This document shows, one piece after another, positions 35,896 through 42,089 of a stretch of 42,089 nt of DNA. The number at the start of each line of letters is the position of its first letter. Position 1 is the stretch's first letter. The translations under genes were made by a program, and so were the position numbers. This DNA comes from Gammaproteobacteria bacterium (GTDB lineage: Bacteria > Pseudomonadota > Gammaproteobacteria > Ga0077536): the NCBI GenBank assembly GCA_030833185.1, contig JAURHQ010000010.1:1-42089 (forward strand). Direction: 5' to 3'. The notes below the pieces were generated by a model. It saw only the letters and a list, made by a program, of their open reading frames with translations, searched no databases and had not been told where the DNA came from.

Positions 35896-35920
35896 TGTAG
35901 GAGCGGCGCGTGCGCCGCGA
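35896..35920 (+). repeat. REP-like element 1
   Basis: GTAGGAGCGGCG followed by CGTGCGCCGCGA: the GTAGGAGCGGC...GCCGCGA palindrome typical of REP elements in pseudomonads and xanthomonads. It faces element 2 as an inverted pair, which can form a long hairpin between the two convergent genes. Confidence 0.65.
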
Positions 35921-35947
35921 AAGACCTCTGCACATGCGCCAGATCAA

Positions 35948-35972
35948 TCGCGGCGTGCACGCCGCTCCTACA
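35948..35972 (-). repeat. REP-like element 2 (inverted)
   Basis: TCGCGGCGTGCACGCCGCTC plus CTACA, the inverse of element 1 (27 bp apart), together a BIME-like pair. Confidence 0.65.
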
Positions 35973-35999
35973 TGGGTTTCTGCGGCCTCCAGCGCCCGG

Positions 36000-37241
36000 C
36001 TAATCCAGCTTGCTGGCGGCCGCCGACTCTGCGGCGATTTGCGCGGTTTCATGCTTGGCGCTCGCGCTGCGGGTGGCTTTCTGGAGTTGCCGCTGCAACT
36101 CCAGCACCGGCTGCAGGCTGGTCAGCGTTGGCACCAGGTCGCCGGCGAAGACGCGGCCGTCGGTATAGAAGTTGGGATAGGCGGCTAGCGCGGTGTTAAG
36201 CGCCGCAACCGGCACCGCCCGTCCGGTCGCCTGTTCGTCTGGCGCAGCGTAGTAGAAGCTCACCGGCTCGCCGGGCAACCAGCTAAGGAAGGTGAAGGGG
36301 CCGCGCGGATACTGGGCGTAGAAGCGGCTTTCGTTGGAGATTTGGTAGTTCGCTGGGTTGGTGTAATCCTCCGCGCGCCCGGAATAAGGCCCGGTGTATT
36401 CGTAGTTGACGAATAGCTTAATCTCTTGGGGCTTGGCGGTTGCGTACGACCACTTTGCCCACACCTGCATGTTGTCCGCACTCAGATACCGCCAAACGCC
36501 GGTTTGTACGCCCGGCATCCAGGACGGCTGCACCTTCACCTTCAGGCCGGTATCGTTGGCCGGTAAGTTGAGCTGGCGGCGAATTTCCGCTGCCACCAGA
36601 TCTATCACCGGCTGAACGCTGGCATCGTCCACATAGGCCGACGGATTGCCCGCTGCTTCAGCCAGAAAATCCTCCACTGCACCCGTGCCATCGAAATCGC
36701 GGTCGGCGCTGTTGGCCAGACCGTCGCCGTCGACGTCGGCATCTGCACCGTTCGCAAGGCCGTCACCATCAATGTCCGCTTCGGCCTTGTTGCCGTCCTC
36801 GATGCCATCGCCATCAATGTCGGCCTCGTTCGCGGCATTGTCGGCCAAGCCGTCGCCATCGATATCGGTTTCGCTGGCCGCGTTATCCGCCAGCCCGTCG
36901 CCGTCCATGTCGGTTTCTGCCATCGAATTGTCGGCCAGCCCATCACCATCGATGTCGGTTTCGTTGGGCGCCTTGTCGGCCAGACCGTCGGCGTCCATGT
37001 CGAGCTCCGCGGCTGCATTGTTCGGCAACTGGTCCCCGACGTAGCGCCCGCGCAGCGGCCCTTTGACCGCCACACCGCCGTCAATGTTGCGGTCGACGCC
37101 GTTCCGCAGGCCATCGTTGTCGACGTCGGTATCGGCGATATTGGGAATGCCGTCGCGGTCCAGATCCGGCAGGGCGGCGGTGGCCATCAGAGGCTGCAGC
37201 GCGAGTGCAGCCAGCAGGGCGAGACGAATGGAAGGGTTCAT
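36000..37241 (-). CDS. Secreted protein with six 15-residue calcium-binding (TSP3-like) repeats
   Basis: 413 residues. A Sec signal peptide (about 1-23, MNPSIRLALLAALALQPLMATA) is followed by Asp-rich repeats: LPDLDRDGIPNIADTDVDNDG, then six 15-residue units (79-168) of the form E-T-D-I-D-G-D-G-L-A-D-N-x-x-x, as in thrombospondin type-3 and dockerin-like calcium loops. A globular domain of unknown type (about 185-380: LNLPANDTGLKVKVQPSW, FVNYEYTGPYSGRAEDYTN) and a short C-terminal helix follow. It is likely a periplasmic or surface protein stiffened by Ca2+. AGGAGGT lies 5 nt before the ATG, a strong site. It stands alone, convergent with the VWA/channel operon. Confidence 0.85.
   Translation of the reverse strand: MNPSIRLALLAALALQPLMATAALPDLDRDGIPNIADTDVDNDGLRNGVDRNIDGGVAVKGPLRGRYVGDQLPNNAAAELDMDADGLADKAPNETDIDGDGLADNSMAETDMDGDGLADNAASETDIDGDGLADNAANEADIDGDGIEDGNKAEADIDGDGLANGADADVDGDGLANSADRDFDGTGAVEDFLAEAAGNPSAYVDDASVQPVIDLVAAEIRRQLNLPANDTGLKVKVQPSWMPGVQTGVWRYLSADNMQVWAKWSYATAKPQEIKLFVNYEYTGPYSGRAEDYTNPANYQISNESRFYAQYPRGPFTFLSWLPGEPVSFYYAAPDEQATGRAVPVAALNTALAAYPNFYTDGRVFAGDLVPTLTSLQPVLELQRQLQKATRSASAKHETAQIAAESAAASKLD
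36738..37007 (-). repeat. Six tandem 45-bp units coding for calcium loops
   Basis: Six 45-bp coding units within the secreted calcium-repeat protein; each gives one D-x-D-x-D-G loop. The DNA copies vary mainly at third codon positions, so the protein pattern is what is kept. Confidence 0.8.
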
Positions 37242-37533
37242 GGGTGACCTCCTGGTCGTGAGGGTTTCCCCCCGTTGGGTGTGTTGCGTTGTCTGTCGTT
37301 GAGTCGCTCCGTGGGGTTTTGATGTTCAGGCTCGATTCGTGACTGCTGTCACGATCTGGCGATGATCTGTAGCGCGGGAACGGGCGTAGCGCGCGCGGAG
37401 GAGGCATCGCTTTTTTTCAGACAGACGTGGCCGTCCCAGCTTTTTTTATCGGTGGTTCAGCGATCGATTCTGAAAGCACCTCGCAGCGGCGGAGGTGGCG
37501 ATCGGTAGGTGCCTTATTCGATGGCGACGACGC

Positions 37534-37559
37534 CCGGCAACCCCTGCAGGCGTTGCCGG
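37534..37559. repeat. 26-bp near-perfect palindrome centred on CTGCAG
   Basis: CCGGCAAC and GTTGCCGG form the outer arms and CCTGCAGG the centre; only one base pair (C against C) breaks the symmetry. It may be an operator, a cruciform or part of the REP-rich region. Confidence 0.5.
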
Positions 37560-37597
37560 TCGGCCGGGAAACGGCGTGGCGATCGCGCCGAGTGTCA

Positions 37598-37622
37598 TCG
37601 CGGCGCGCGCACCGCTCCTACA
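37598..37622 (-). repeat. REP-like element 3
   Basis: TCGCGGCGCGCGCACCGCTC plus CTACA; same family and orientation as element 2, with a slightly altered palindrome arm. Confidence 0.55.
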
Positions 37623-37681
37623 TGGCACAGCGTCGAAGCATGCGTGGCGCGCCCCGCGTCAGGCGGGCGGCGCCGGCGGGA

Positions 37682-38356
37682 TCACGCGCGACCGATCGCG
37701 ACCAGATACTCGTCCATGCGCCCCTCGTTCAGATACTGACTGAACGGATCGCGGCCGGCGTCCGCCTGCCACTCGTACTCGGTCATGCGTGCCACCTGCT
37801 CCGCGTGCCCGCGGCCGTAGAGCCGGGCGATGACCGCCAGTGCCATATCGATGCCGGCCGAGACGCCAGAGGAGGTGACGAAACGGTCGTCCTCGACCCA
37901 GCGCGCATGCGTCACCCAGTCCACCTTGTTGCTTTGCGCGGTGGCAAGACTGAAAAAGAGCTTATTGGACGTTGCGCGACGGCCGTCCAGCAGGCCCGCT
38001 TTGGCCAGCAGCGCAGAACCAGAGCAGACCGACATCACCAGTTCGGCCCGCGCCGCCTGCGCGCGAAGGAAGGCGAGCATCGCGGGGTTTTCCAGTTGCG
38101 GCACCGTGCCGATGCCGCCGGGCAGCAGCACGAGATCGAGCGGCGGCACGTTGTCGAAGCCGAACTCTGCGATCGTGCTCGGCCCCTGCACCGAGCCGAC
38201 GGGCCCGGGCTGCTCCGCGACAGTCACGATCTTTAGGCCATGACCGGTGCTGCCGAACATCTCGAGCGGACCGTAGTAATCGAGCAGTTCGAAATCCGGG
38301 TACAGCACGGCGCCGAGCGTGCGCGGCCGCGGGCTTGGGGCGTTAGTTTGCGTCAT
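37682..38356 (-). CDS. DJ-1/PfpI family protein
   Basis: 224-residue DJ-1/PfpI-fold protein. The nucleophile elbow is VMSVCSGSALLAKAGLLDGR with Cys111; DLVLLPGGIGT and TSSGVSAGIDMALAVIARL are the other family blocks. It has no DNA-binding domain, unlike the GlxA-type regulator in this window. The closest known activities are isonitrile hydratase and related cysteine-dependent hydrolases or glyoxalases. It lies 62 bp after catechol 2,3-dioxygenase on the same strand, where meta-pathway dehydrogenase or hydrolase genes usually follow. It may detoxify a reactive aldehyde from ring cleavage, but this is only inferred from position. Confidence 0.85.
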   Translation of the reverse strand: MTQTNAPSPRPRTLGAVLYPDFELLDYYGPLEMFGSTGHGLKIVTVAEQPGPVGSVQGPSTIAEFGFDNVPPLDLVLLPGGIGTVPQLENPAMLAFLRAQAARAELVMSVCSGSALLAKAGLLDGRRATSNKLFFSLATAQSNKVDWVTHARWVEDDRFVTSSGVSAGIDMALAVIARLYGRGHAEQVARMTEYEWQADAGRDPFSQYLNEGRMDEYLVAIGRA

Positions 38357-38418
38357 AGATGCTTATCTCAGTCTGGGGTTGTGTCGTTACGATCTGCTTG
38401 TTGGGAGAGCGGCAAACC

Positions 38419-39339
38419 TCAAGTCACCACACTCAAAAACTTCTCGTTCAGCTGGCGGTCGTGGAAAAAGATCGCCCGGCCCAGCTGGTCGGTAGTCCAG
38501 GTGATGGGCTCGTGGTCCGGATACCAGGTGTAGTCGCCGCTGAACACTTCGTTGCGGTTGCCCGAGGGGTCGAAGAAGTAAATCGTGCGCCCGCGGGTAA
38601 TGCCGTGGCGGGTGGGGCCGATGTCGAGGCTGATGTCGTGCATGGAGATGAGGTCTGCCGCGCGCAGCACTTCTTCCCAGCTGCCGAGCAGAAACGACAC
38701 GTGATGGAGTTTTGCTTTCTCGGGGTGGCGGATCAGCGCCAGATCGTGGGCCTTGTTGGAACAACAGAGGAAAGCGCCAACCATGAGGTCGCCTTCCATC
38801 ACGCGCTCGGTCAGGTCGAACTCCAGTACCTCGCGAAACAGCTTCACGGTGCCGTCCAGATCGTCGCCGTAGATCAGGCAGTGATCGAAGCGCTGGGCCT
38901 GCATGCCCTTGAGGCCTTCCACCCAGGGATTGGGGTTCTGCCGCCCCATGCCGTTGCCGTAGACCTCTTTCTCGCAATAGAGCTCAAAGACATGCCCGGT
39001 CGGGCTGTCGAAGCGTACGCGTTCGCCGCAGTGGGCGAGTTCGCCGGCAGGGATGCACTCCACCTTGCAGCCAAAGGCCTTGAGCGCGGCTTCGTAGCGC
39101 GCGAGATGGGTGGCGTTCAGCACCTTGAAGGCCATGTAGTCCATACCCGGCGCGTCGGCTTCGCGCAGCACCACCGAGAACCAGTCCAGCTCGTCCCAGC
39201 CTTTGAGATAGATGCGGCCCTGCGCGTCGCGGGCGGTTTCAATCAGGCCAAGGCTGTCGCGGTAATGCTTGAGCGCGGCGTCCAGATCTAGCACGCGCAG
39301 ACCCACATGGCCTGGACGTAGAACGGCGGAAAGGGCCAT
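38419..39339 (-). CDS. dmpB: Catechol 2,3-dioxygenase
   Basis: Extradiol ring-cleavage enzyme that opens catechol to 2-hydroxymuconic semialdehyde with O2 and Fe(II). The 306 residues align along their length with DmpB/XylE. The iron ligands are H153 (RFDH), H213 (KLHH) and E264 (NRNE), one less than the XylE numbers for the last two. Further family blocks are [39 protein letters not shown] and [13 protein letters not shown]. Start chosen at [10 protein letters not shown] with GAGGAG 7 nt upstream. It follows the ferredoxin gene by 29 bp in the dmpN-O-P-Q-B order. Confidence 0.97.
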   Translation of the reverse strand: MALSAVLRPGHVGLRVLDLDAALKHYRDSLGLIETARDAQGRIYLKGWDELDWFSVVLREADAPGMDYMAFKVLNATHLARYEAALKAFGCKVECIPAGELAHCGERVRFDSPTGHVFELYCEKEVYGNGMGRQNPNPWVEGLKGMQAQRFDHCLIYGDDLDGTVKLFREVLEFDLTERVMEGDLMVGAFLCCSNKAHDLALIRHPEKAKLHHVSFLLGSWEEVLRAADLISMHDISLDIGPTRHGITRGRTIYFFDPSGNRNEVFSGDYTWYPDHEPITWTTDQLGRAIFFHDRQLNEKFLSVVT

Positions 39340-39368
39340 CAGCGTTCTCCTCGTTTGAACTCGAACAG

Positions 39369-39701
39369 TTAAGTTTTCCAGCGCGACTGCGCGGCCAGCA
39401 CGGGGGCGCGCAGCTGACCTAGCACCTGCAGGGTCACGTCGGATTGGGGCAACAGGCAACAGGCGAGGCCGATGCCGCGGGCCTCGTCTTCGACCGACAC
39501 ATGCGCCCGGCTCATGCGCCGACGCAGGCAGTCGCCGGCCGTGATCTGCACCTTGCAGATCCCGCAGCCGCCGCCGCGGCAGCCCACCGGAATGCCTTTG
39601 CGGTTCAGCCGCTCCATGGCTTTGAGCAAGGTTTCGTCTTCGCCGCAGAGGTAGGTCTCGGCGGTGTCGGCAATCACAATCTGATGACGGGGCGCGCTCA
39701 T
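39369..39701 (-). CDS. dmpQ: Plant-type [2Fe-2S] ferredoxin (DmpQ/XylT type)
   Basis: 110 residues. Cluster cysteines are C41, C46 and C49 in [11 protein letters not shown] and one of C81/C82. DmpQ/XylT ferredoxins reactivate catechol 2,3-dioxygenase by reducing oxidised active-site iron, which matters with substituted catechols. The position between the reductase (6 bp upstream) and dioxygenase genes is the classical one. The protein is basic near RRRMSRAH, as usual for this group. Confidence 0.93.
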   Translation of the reverse strand: MSAPRHQIVIADTAETYLCGEDETLLKAMERLNRKGIPVGCRGGGCGICKVQITAGDCLRRRMSRAHVSVEDEARGIGLACCLLPQSDVTLQVLGQLRAPVLAAQSRWKT

Positions 39702-39707
39702 GCCGCG

Positions 39708-40763
39708 CTACAGCCGGCGAAACAGCGGGCTGCGCGCCTTACCGCTGCCGTCGGCCGCGCTTAAGAACTTTTCGGTGTAGATGTCGCGCTCGAACAATCG
39801 GCCCTGCATCAGCGTGCTGATACAGGCTTCGACCATCGGCGGCGGCCCGCACAAATAGGCCTTGTGTCCGCTGAAGCGCCCGCCAAACACCTGCCCCGCC
39901 GCCTCGTGCACCATGCCGCTCAGGCCCGGCCACTCGGCATCGGCTTCGTTCACCACCGGCACGTAGCGAAACTGCGGATGCGCATCCGCCAACGCCGCAA
40001 AGTGCGCGTGGTAGTAAAGCTCTGCTGGATTGCGCGCGCCGTACACCAGCGTGATGTCGTCACGCACGCCGCGCGCGAGCAGGTCGTCGATCATCGATTT
40101 GGGGCTGGAGATGCCGGACCCGCCGGCCAGAAAAATCATCGGCAGGCCCGCGCTTTCACGGACGAAAAACCGTCCCAGCGGACCGCTGACCGCAAGTCGC
40201 TCGCCGGGCTGCAGTTCCTCATGCAGGTAGGTGGTCGCCGCGCCGCCCGGCACTTTCCGCACATGCAGTTCGAGCAGGGTGGGCGCAGACGGCGCCGAGG
40301 CAATCGAGAAGGCGCGGGCGCCATCAATGCCGGGCAGCGTGAGGTTCAGGTATTGCCCGGCCTGAAACGCCAGCCCCGGCGCGGGCAGCGCGAGCCAGAT
40401 GCCTTTGACGGTTGGCGTCAGCGCTTCAATGCGCACCACATCGGCAACCAGATCGCAAATGGGCAGATGTAGCGCGTCCGGTTCTTCTTCGACCTCGGCC
40501 TCAATCACGCAGTCGCTCGCGAGCGTCGCCACGCAGGCGAGGCATTTGCCTTCCTGCCGCTCCAGATCCATCAGCGCGAAATCGGAGGCCTCGTTGTGCT
40601 CGACCTCGCCGTCCAGCACCTGCACCTTGCAGCTGCCACACAGCCCGTGATTGCAGGCATAGGGCAGATAGATGCCGGCACGCAGGCAGGCGTCCAGCAG
40701 CCGCTGGCCGGCCGCCACCTCGACGACTTCGCCGGTCGGCTCAATGGTCAGCTGAAAACTCAC
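39708..40763 (-). CDS. dmpP: Phenol hydroxylase reductase component P5
   Basis: 351-residue electron-transfer subunit of multicomponent phenol hydroxylase; it passes electrons from NAD(P)H through FAD and a [2Fe-2S] cluster to the diiron oxygenase. The N-terminal ferredoxin domain has C37, C42, C45 and C77 ([18 protein letters not shown]). The FAD-binding RAFSIAS and the nucleotide-binding [15 protein letters not shown] and [14 protein letters not shown] follow. The length is normal (DmpP about 353). It lies 21 bp after the P4 gene. Confidence 0.95.
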   Translation of the reverse strand: MSFQLTIEPTGEVVEVAAGQRLLDACLRAGIYLPYACNHGLCGSCKVQVLDGEVEHNEASDFALMDLERQEGKCLACVATLASDCVIEAEVEEEPDALHLPICDLVADVVRIEALTPTVKGIWLALPAPGLAFQAGQYLNLTLPGIDGARAFSIASAPSAPTLLELHVRKVPGGAATTYLHEELQPGERLAVSGPLGRFFVRESAGLPMIFLAGGSGISSPKSMIDDLLARGVRDDITLVYGARNPAELYYHAHFAALADAHPQFRYVPVVNEADAEWPGLSGMVHEAAGQVFGGRFSGHKAYLCGPPPMVEACISTLMQGRLFERDIYTEKFLSAADGSGKARSPLFRRL

Positions 40764-40784
40764 GCGTCGCGCTCGCTGCTGGCT

Positions 40785-41144
40785 TTACACGCCGTCGCCA
40801 TTAAGCCCATCGAGCCCTGGCGCACGGAATGAGAGATACGACATATGCGTCACGCCGTTTTCCCGCAGGCTTTGGTCGAGCACCGGCGACCAAGGCTGCC
40901 CGTCCAGCGTCCACCCCAGCGTGCTGTAGTCGATTTTTGCGTACTCGGGATGATGGTTGTGGTCGGGGCGAAACATCTGCTCCAGAAAATCGCGCAGCGA
41001 AATATCCGGCGGCAGCCGGTAGGCCGCCGGGCAAGGGATGAGCAGGTGATGCTCCCAGCAGCAGTAAATGTTGATGTCACCGCCGTAGTTTTCCACCCGG
41101 TCGGCGGGTGGAAAGTTGTACTCACCAATGGAGATGGTCGCCAT
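40785..41144 (-). CDS. dmpO: Phenol hydroxylase component P4
   Basis: 119-residue small (gamma-type) subunit of the phenol hydroxylase oxygenase. Family blocks are YNFPPADRVENYGGD, YCCWEHHLLIPCPAAYRLP and the C-terminal GVTHMSYLSFRAPG. It has no catalytic centre; it stabilises the oxygenase hexamer with P1 and P3. It lies 9 bp after the P3 gene and 21 bp before the reductase gene, the standard order. Confidence 0.95.
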   Translation of the reverse strand: MATISIGEYNFPPADRVENYGGDINIYCCWEHHLLIPCPAAYRLPPDISLRDFLEQMFRPDHNHHPEYAKIDYSTLGWTLDGQPWSPVLDQSLRENGVTHMSYLSFRAPGLDGLNGDGV

Positions 41145-41153
41145 GGTTCTGCC

Positions 41154-42089
41154 TCAGGCCGCCGCGCTCGAGGGCGTGGTGTCGTTGCCGCCGTGCATGG
41201 CTTTCCAGCGCGCATAGTCGTCGGAGGTGTAGTACTCGCCCGAGTCCTTGCCAAACTCGCACTTCAGCCACGCGGCGTATTCCGGCAGGGTGCGCGCGCC
41301 ACCGGCGTTGCCCTGATAAATCTGCTGCGGCGGGATATAGGCCTGACAGAACTTCTCCGGCTCGTTCACAAAAATGTCGCGACAGCCGTCGGAGCAGAAG
41401 TTGTACTTCATGCCGCGCCATTCGACCTGCCGAATCGACTGCTTCATGGGGTTGTCGACTTCGGTGAAGAAGTCCGGCACCTGACAGGTCTGACAGACCA
41501 GCGGCAGGCGGTTGGTGTAGAAGCGTCCGCCCTCGCGCTCGATGCGCGCGAACTCCGCAAAGCGCGGCCGGTAGTAGCGGTCGAAGGTGCTGCCGTATTT
41601 TTCCGACAGCCAGTCGAGCTCGTATGCCTGCGGCAGCCAGGCGTGAAAGCCGGTCGCCGGGCAGGCGGTGTAGAACACCGCCCAGGCCTGATGGGTAATG
41701 TGATGTTTCTCGGCGGTGGCAATTTCGTGATATTTCGGCGGCTTGATGCCATAGCGCGCCAGATCGTTAAACAGCGCCGTGCCGTTTTCTTCCCAGTAAA
41801 TGCCCCAGGCCTCGGCCCAGGACATCACTTTGCGCGGCAGCATGTAGTCCATCATCACGCCCACCAGCGCCAGCAGTCGGTAGCCGCGCCAAAACCATTT
41901 ATCGATATAGCGCTGCATGATCGGCACGTTGTCTTCGTGCTGTTCCAGCACGAACTTCACCACCTCAAGGCCCAGCGTCATGTGGCGGGATTCATCCGAC
42001 TGCGCCGAGAAGCCGAAGGTAGTCGTCGCCATGTCGCCATTGTAGGCCGCCCCCGACACAAACGGCATAAAGAGCAGATTGGTCAGCAC
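41154..42089 (-). CDS. dmpN: Phenol hydroxylase oxygenase large subunit P3, C-terminal part
   Basis: Catalytic diiron subunit that hydroxylates phenol to catechol. 311 residues are visible; the frame runs off the right edge, so the real start and the first diiron half-site are outside. The second half-site is present as SDESRH (about residues 31-36 of the visible part). The C-terminal zinc-binding region is seen as CQTCQ and NFCSDGC. P0-P2 genes (dmpK, L, M) are expected beyond the edge. Confidence 0.95.
   Translation of the reverse strand: MLTNLLFMPFVSGAAYNGDMATTTFGFSAQSDESRHMTLGLEVVKFVLEQHEDNVPIMQRYIDKWFWRGYRLLALVGVMMDYMLPRKVMSWAEAWGIYWEENGTALFNDLARYGIKPPKYHEIATAEKHHITHQAWAVFYTACPATGFHAWLPQAYELDWLSEKYGSTFDRYYRPRFAEFARIEREGGRFYTNRLPLVCQTCQVPDFFTEVDNPMKQSIRQVEWRGMKYNFCSDGCRDIFVNEPEKFCQAYIPPQQIYQGNAGGARTLPEYAAWLKCEFGKDSGEYYTSDDYARWKAMHGGNDTTPSSAAA

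Larger units (their letters stand above)
35769..35999. other. Intergenic stretch with REP-like palindromes
   Basis: Between the convergent stops of the channel gene (plus) and the calcium-repeat protein gene (minus). No gene is seen. It holds an inverted pair of REP-like elements (35896-35972) and another GC palindrome-like stretch around 35824-35852 (GGCGCGG...CCGCGCC). Confidence 0.55.
37242..37681. other. Intergenic stretch, 440 bp, with a palindrome and a REP-like element
   Basis: No gene is seen. From low to high coordinates: the leader and promoter region of the calcium-repeat gene (minus), two T-runs (near 37411 and 37440), a 26-bp near-palindrome (37534-37559), and a third REP-like element (37598-37622) before the stop of the DJ-1/PfpI gene. 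Confidence 0.5.

Noticed and set aside
36738-37007. CRISPR-like array of 45-bp units.
   Set aside because: The units are contiguous without spacers and code for calcium-binding loops in frame.

Overview
The window is a GC-rich, densely coded piece of a proteobacterial chromosome, most likely from an aromatic- or hydrocarbon-degrading gammaproteobacterium. Pointers are a FabY-type fatty-acid initiation synthase (best known from Pseudomonas and relatives), REP-like palindromes of the GTAGGAGCGGC...GCCGCGA kind seen in pseudomonads and xanthomonads, a malate synthase G, and a dmp-type phenol hydroxylase/catechol 2,3-dioxygenase cluster. The assignment is an inference; no rRNA, tRNA, phage, IS element or CRISPR array was seen.

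Layout. 1-2.1 kb (minus): a B12-dependent acyl-CoA mutase (cut by the left edge) and a crotonase-fold protein. 2.2-5.1 kb: a DUF465 protein, proline iminopeptidase, and a dihydropteroate-synthase-related protein of the type linked to methanopterin-like cofactors. 5.1-11.8 kb (minus): a collinear run of six genes: H1-like Lys/Ala-rich protein, DUF4097-like protein, membrane-anchored UrtA-like binding protein, HflK-like and HflC-like SPFH proteins, TauE/SafE permease. 12.2-15.3 kb (minus): GlxA-family regulator, O-acetylhomoserine sulfhydrylase and alpha/beta hydrolase. 15.5-18.4 kb (plus): fabY, two hotdog thioesterases and a cysteine-rich CWC protein. 18.5-24.7 kb (minus): aldehyde dehydrogenase, a cyclophilin fused to an RTX calcium-binding tail, and malate synthase G.

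24.8-35.8 kb holds the most unusual content: a plus-strand lipoprotein and TPR protein, then (after two minus-strand redox genes) a tight six-gene operon. It encodes a membrane protein with five PEGA repeats and a cysteine-less FGE-like domain, a 61-aa exported protein, a degenerate Hsp70-like protein with an FHA-like tail, two paralogous VWA proteins whose single N-terminal membrane helix carries a MotB/TolR-like aspartate at the same residue (D17), and a MotA/TolQ/ExbB-like channel protein. I read this as an ion-driven envelope motor with von Willebrand A effector domains. I do not recognise it as a named system.

35.8-37.7 kb: REP-like elements, a 26-bp near-palindrome and a secreted calcium-repeat protein. 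37.7-42.1 kb (minus): phenol hydroxylase components P3 (cut by the right edge), P4 and P5, the XylT-like ferredoxin and catechol 2,3-dioxygenase, followed by a DJ-1/PfpI protein where the meta-pathway dehydrogenase genes would usually be. Phenol would be oxidised to catechol and then ring-cleaved; the later meta-pathway enzymes are not in this window.
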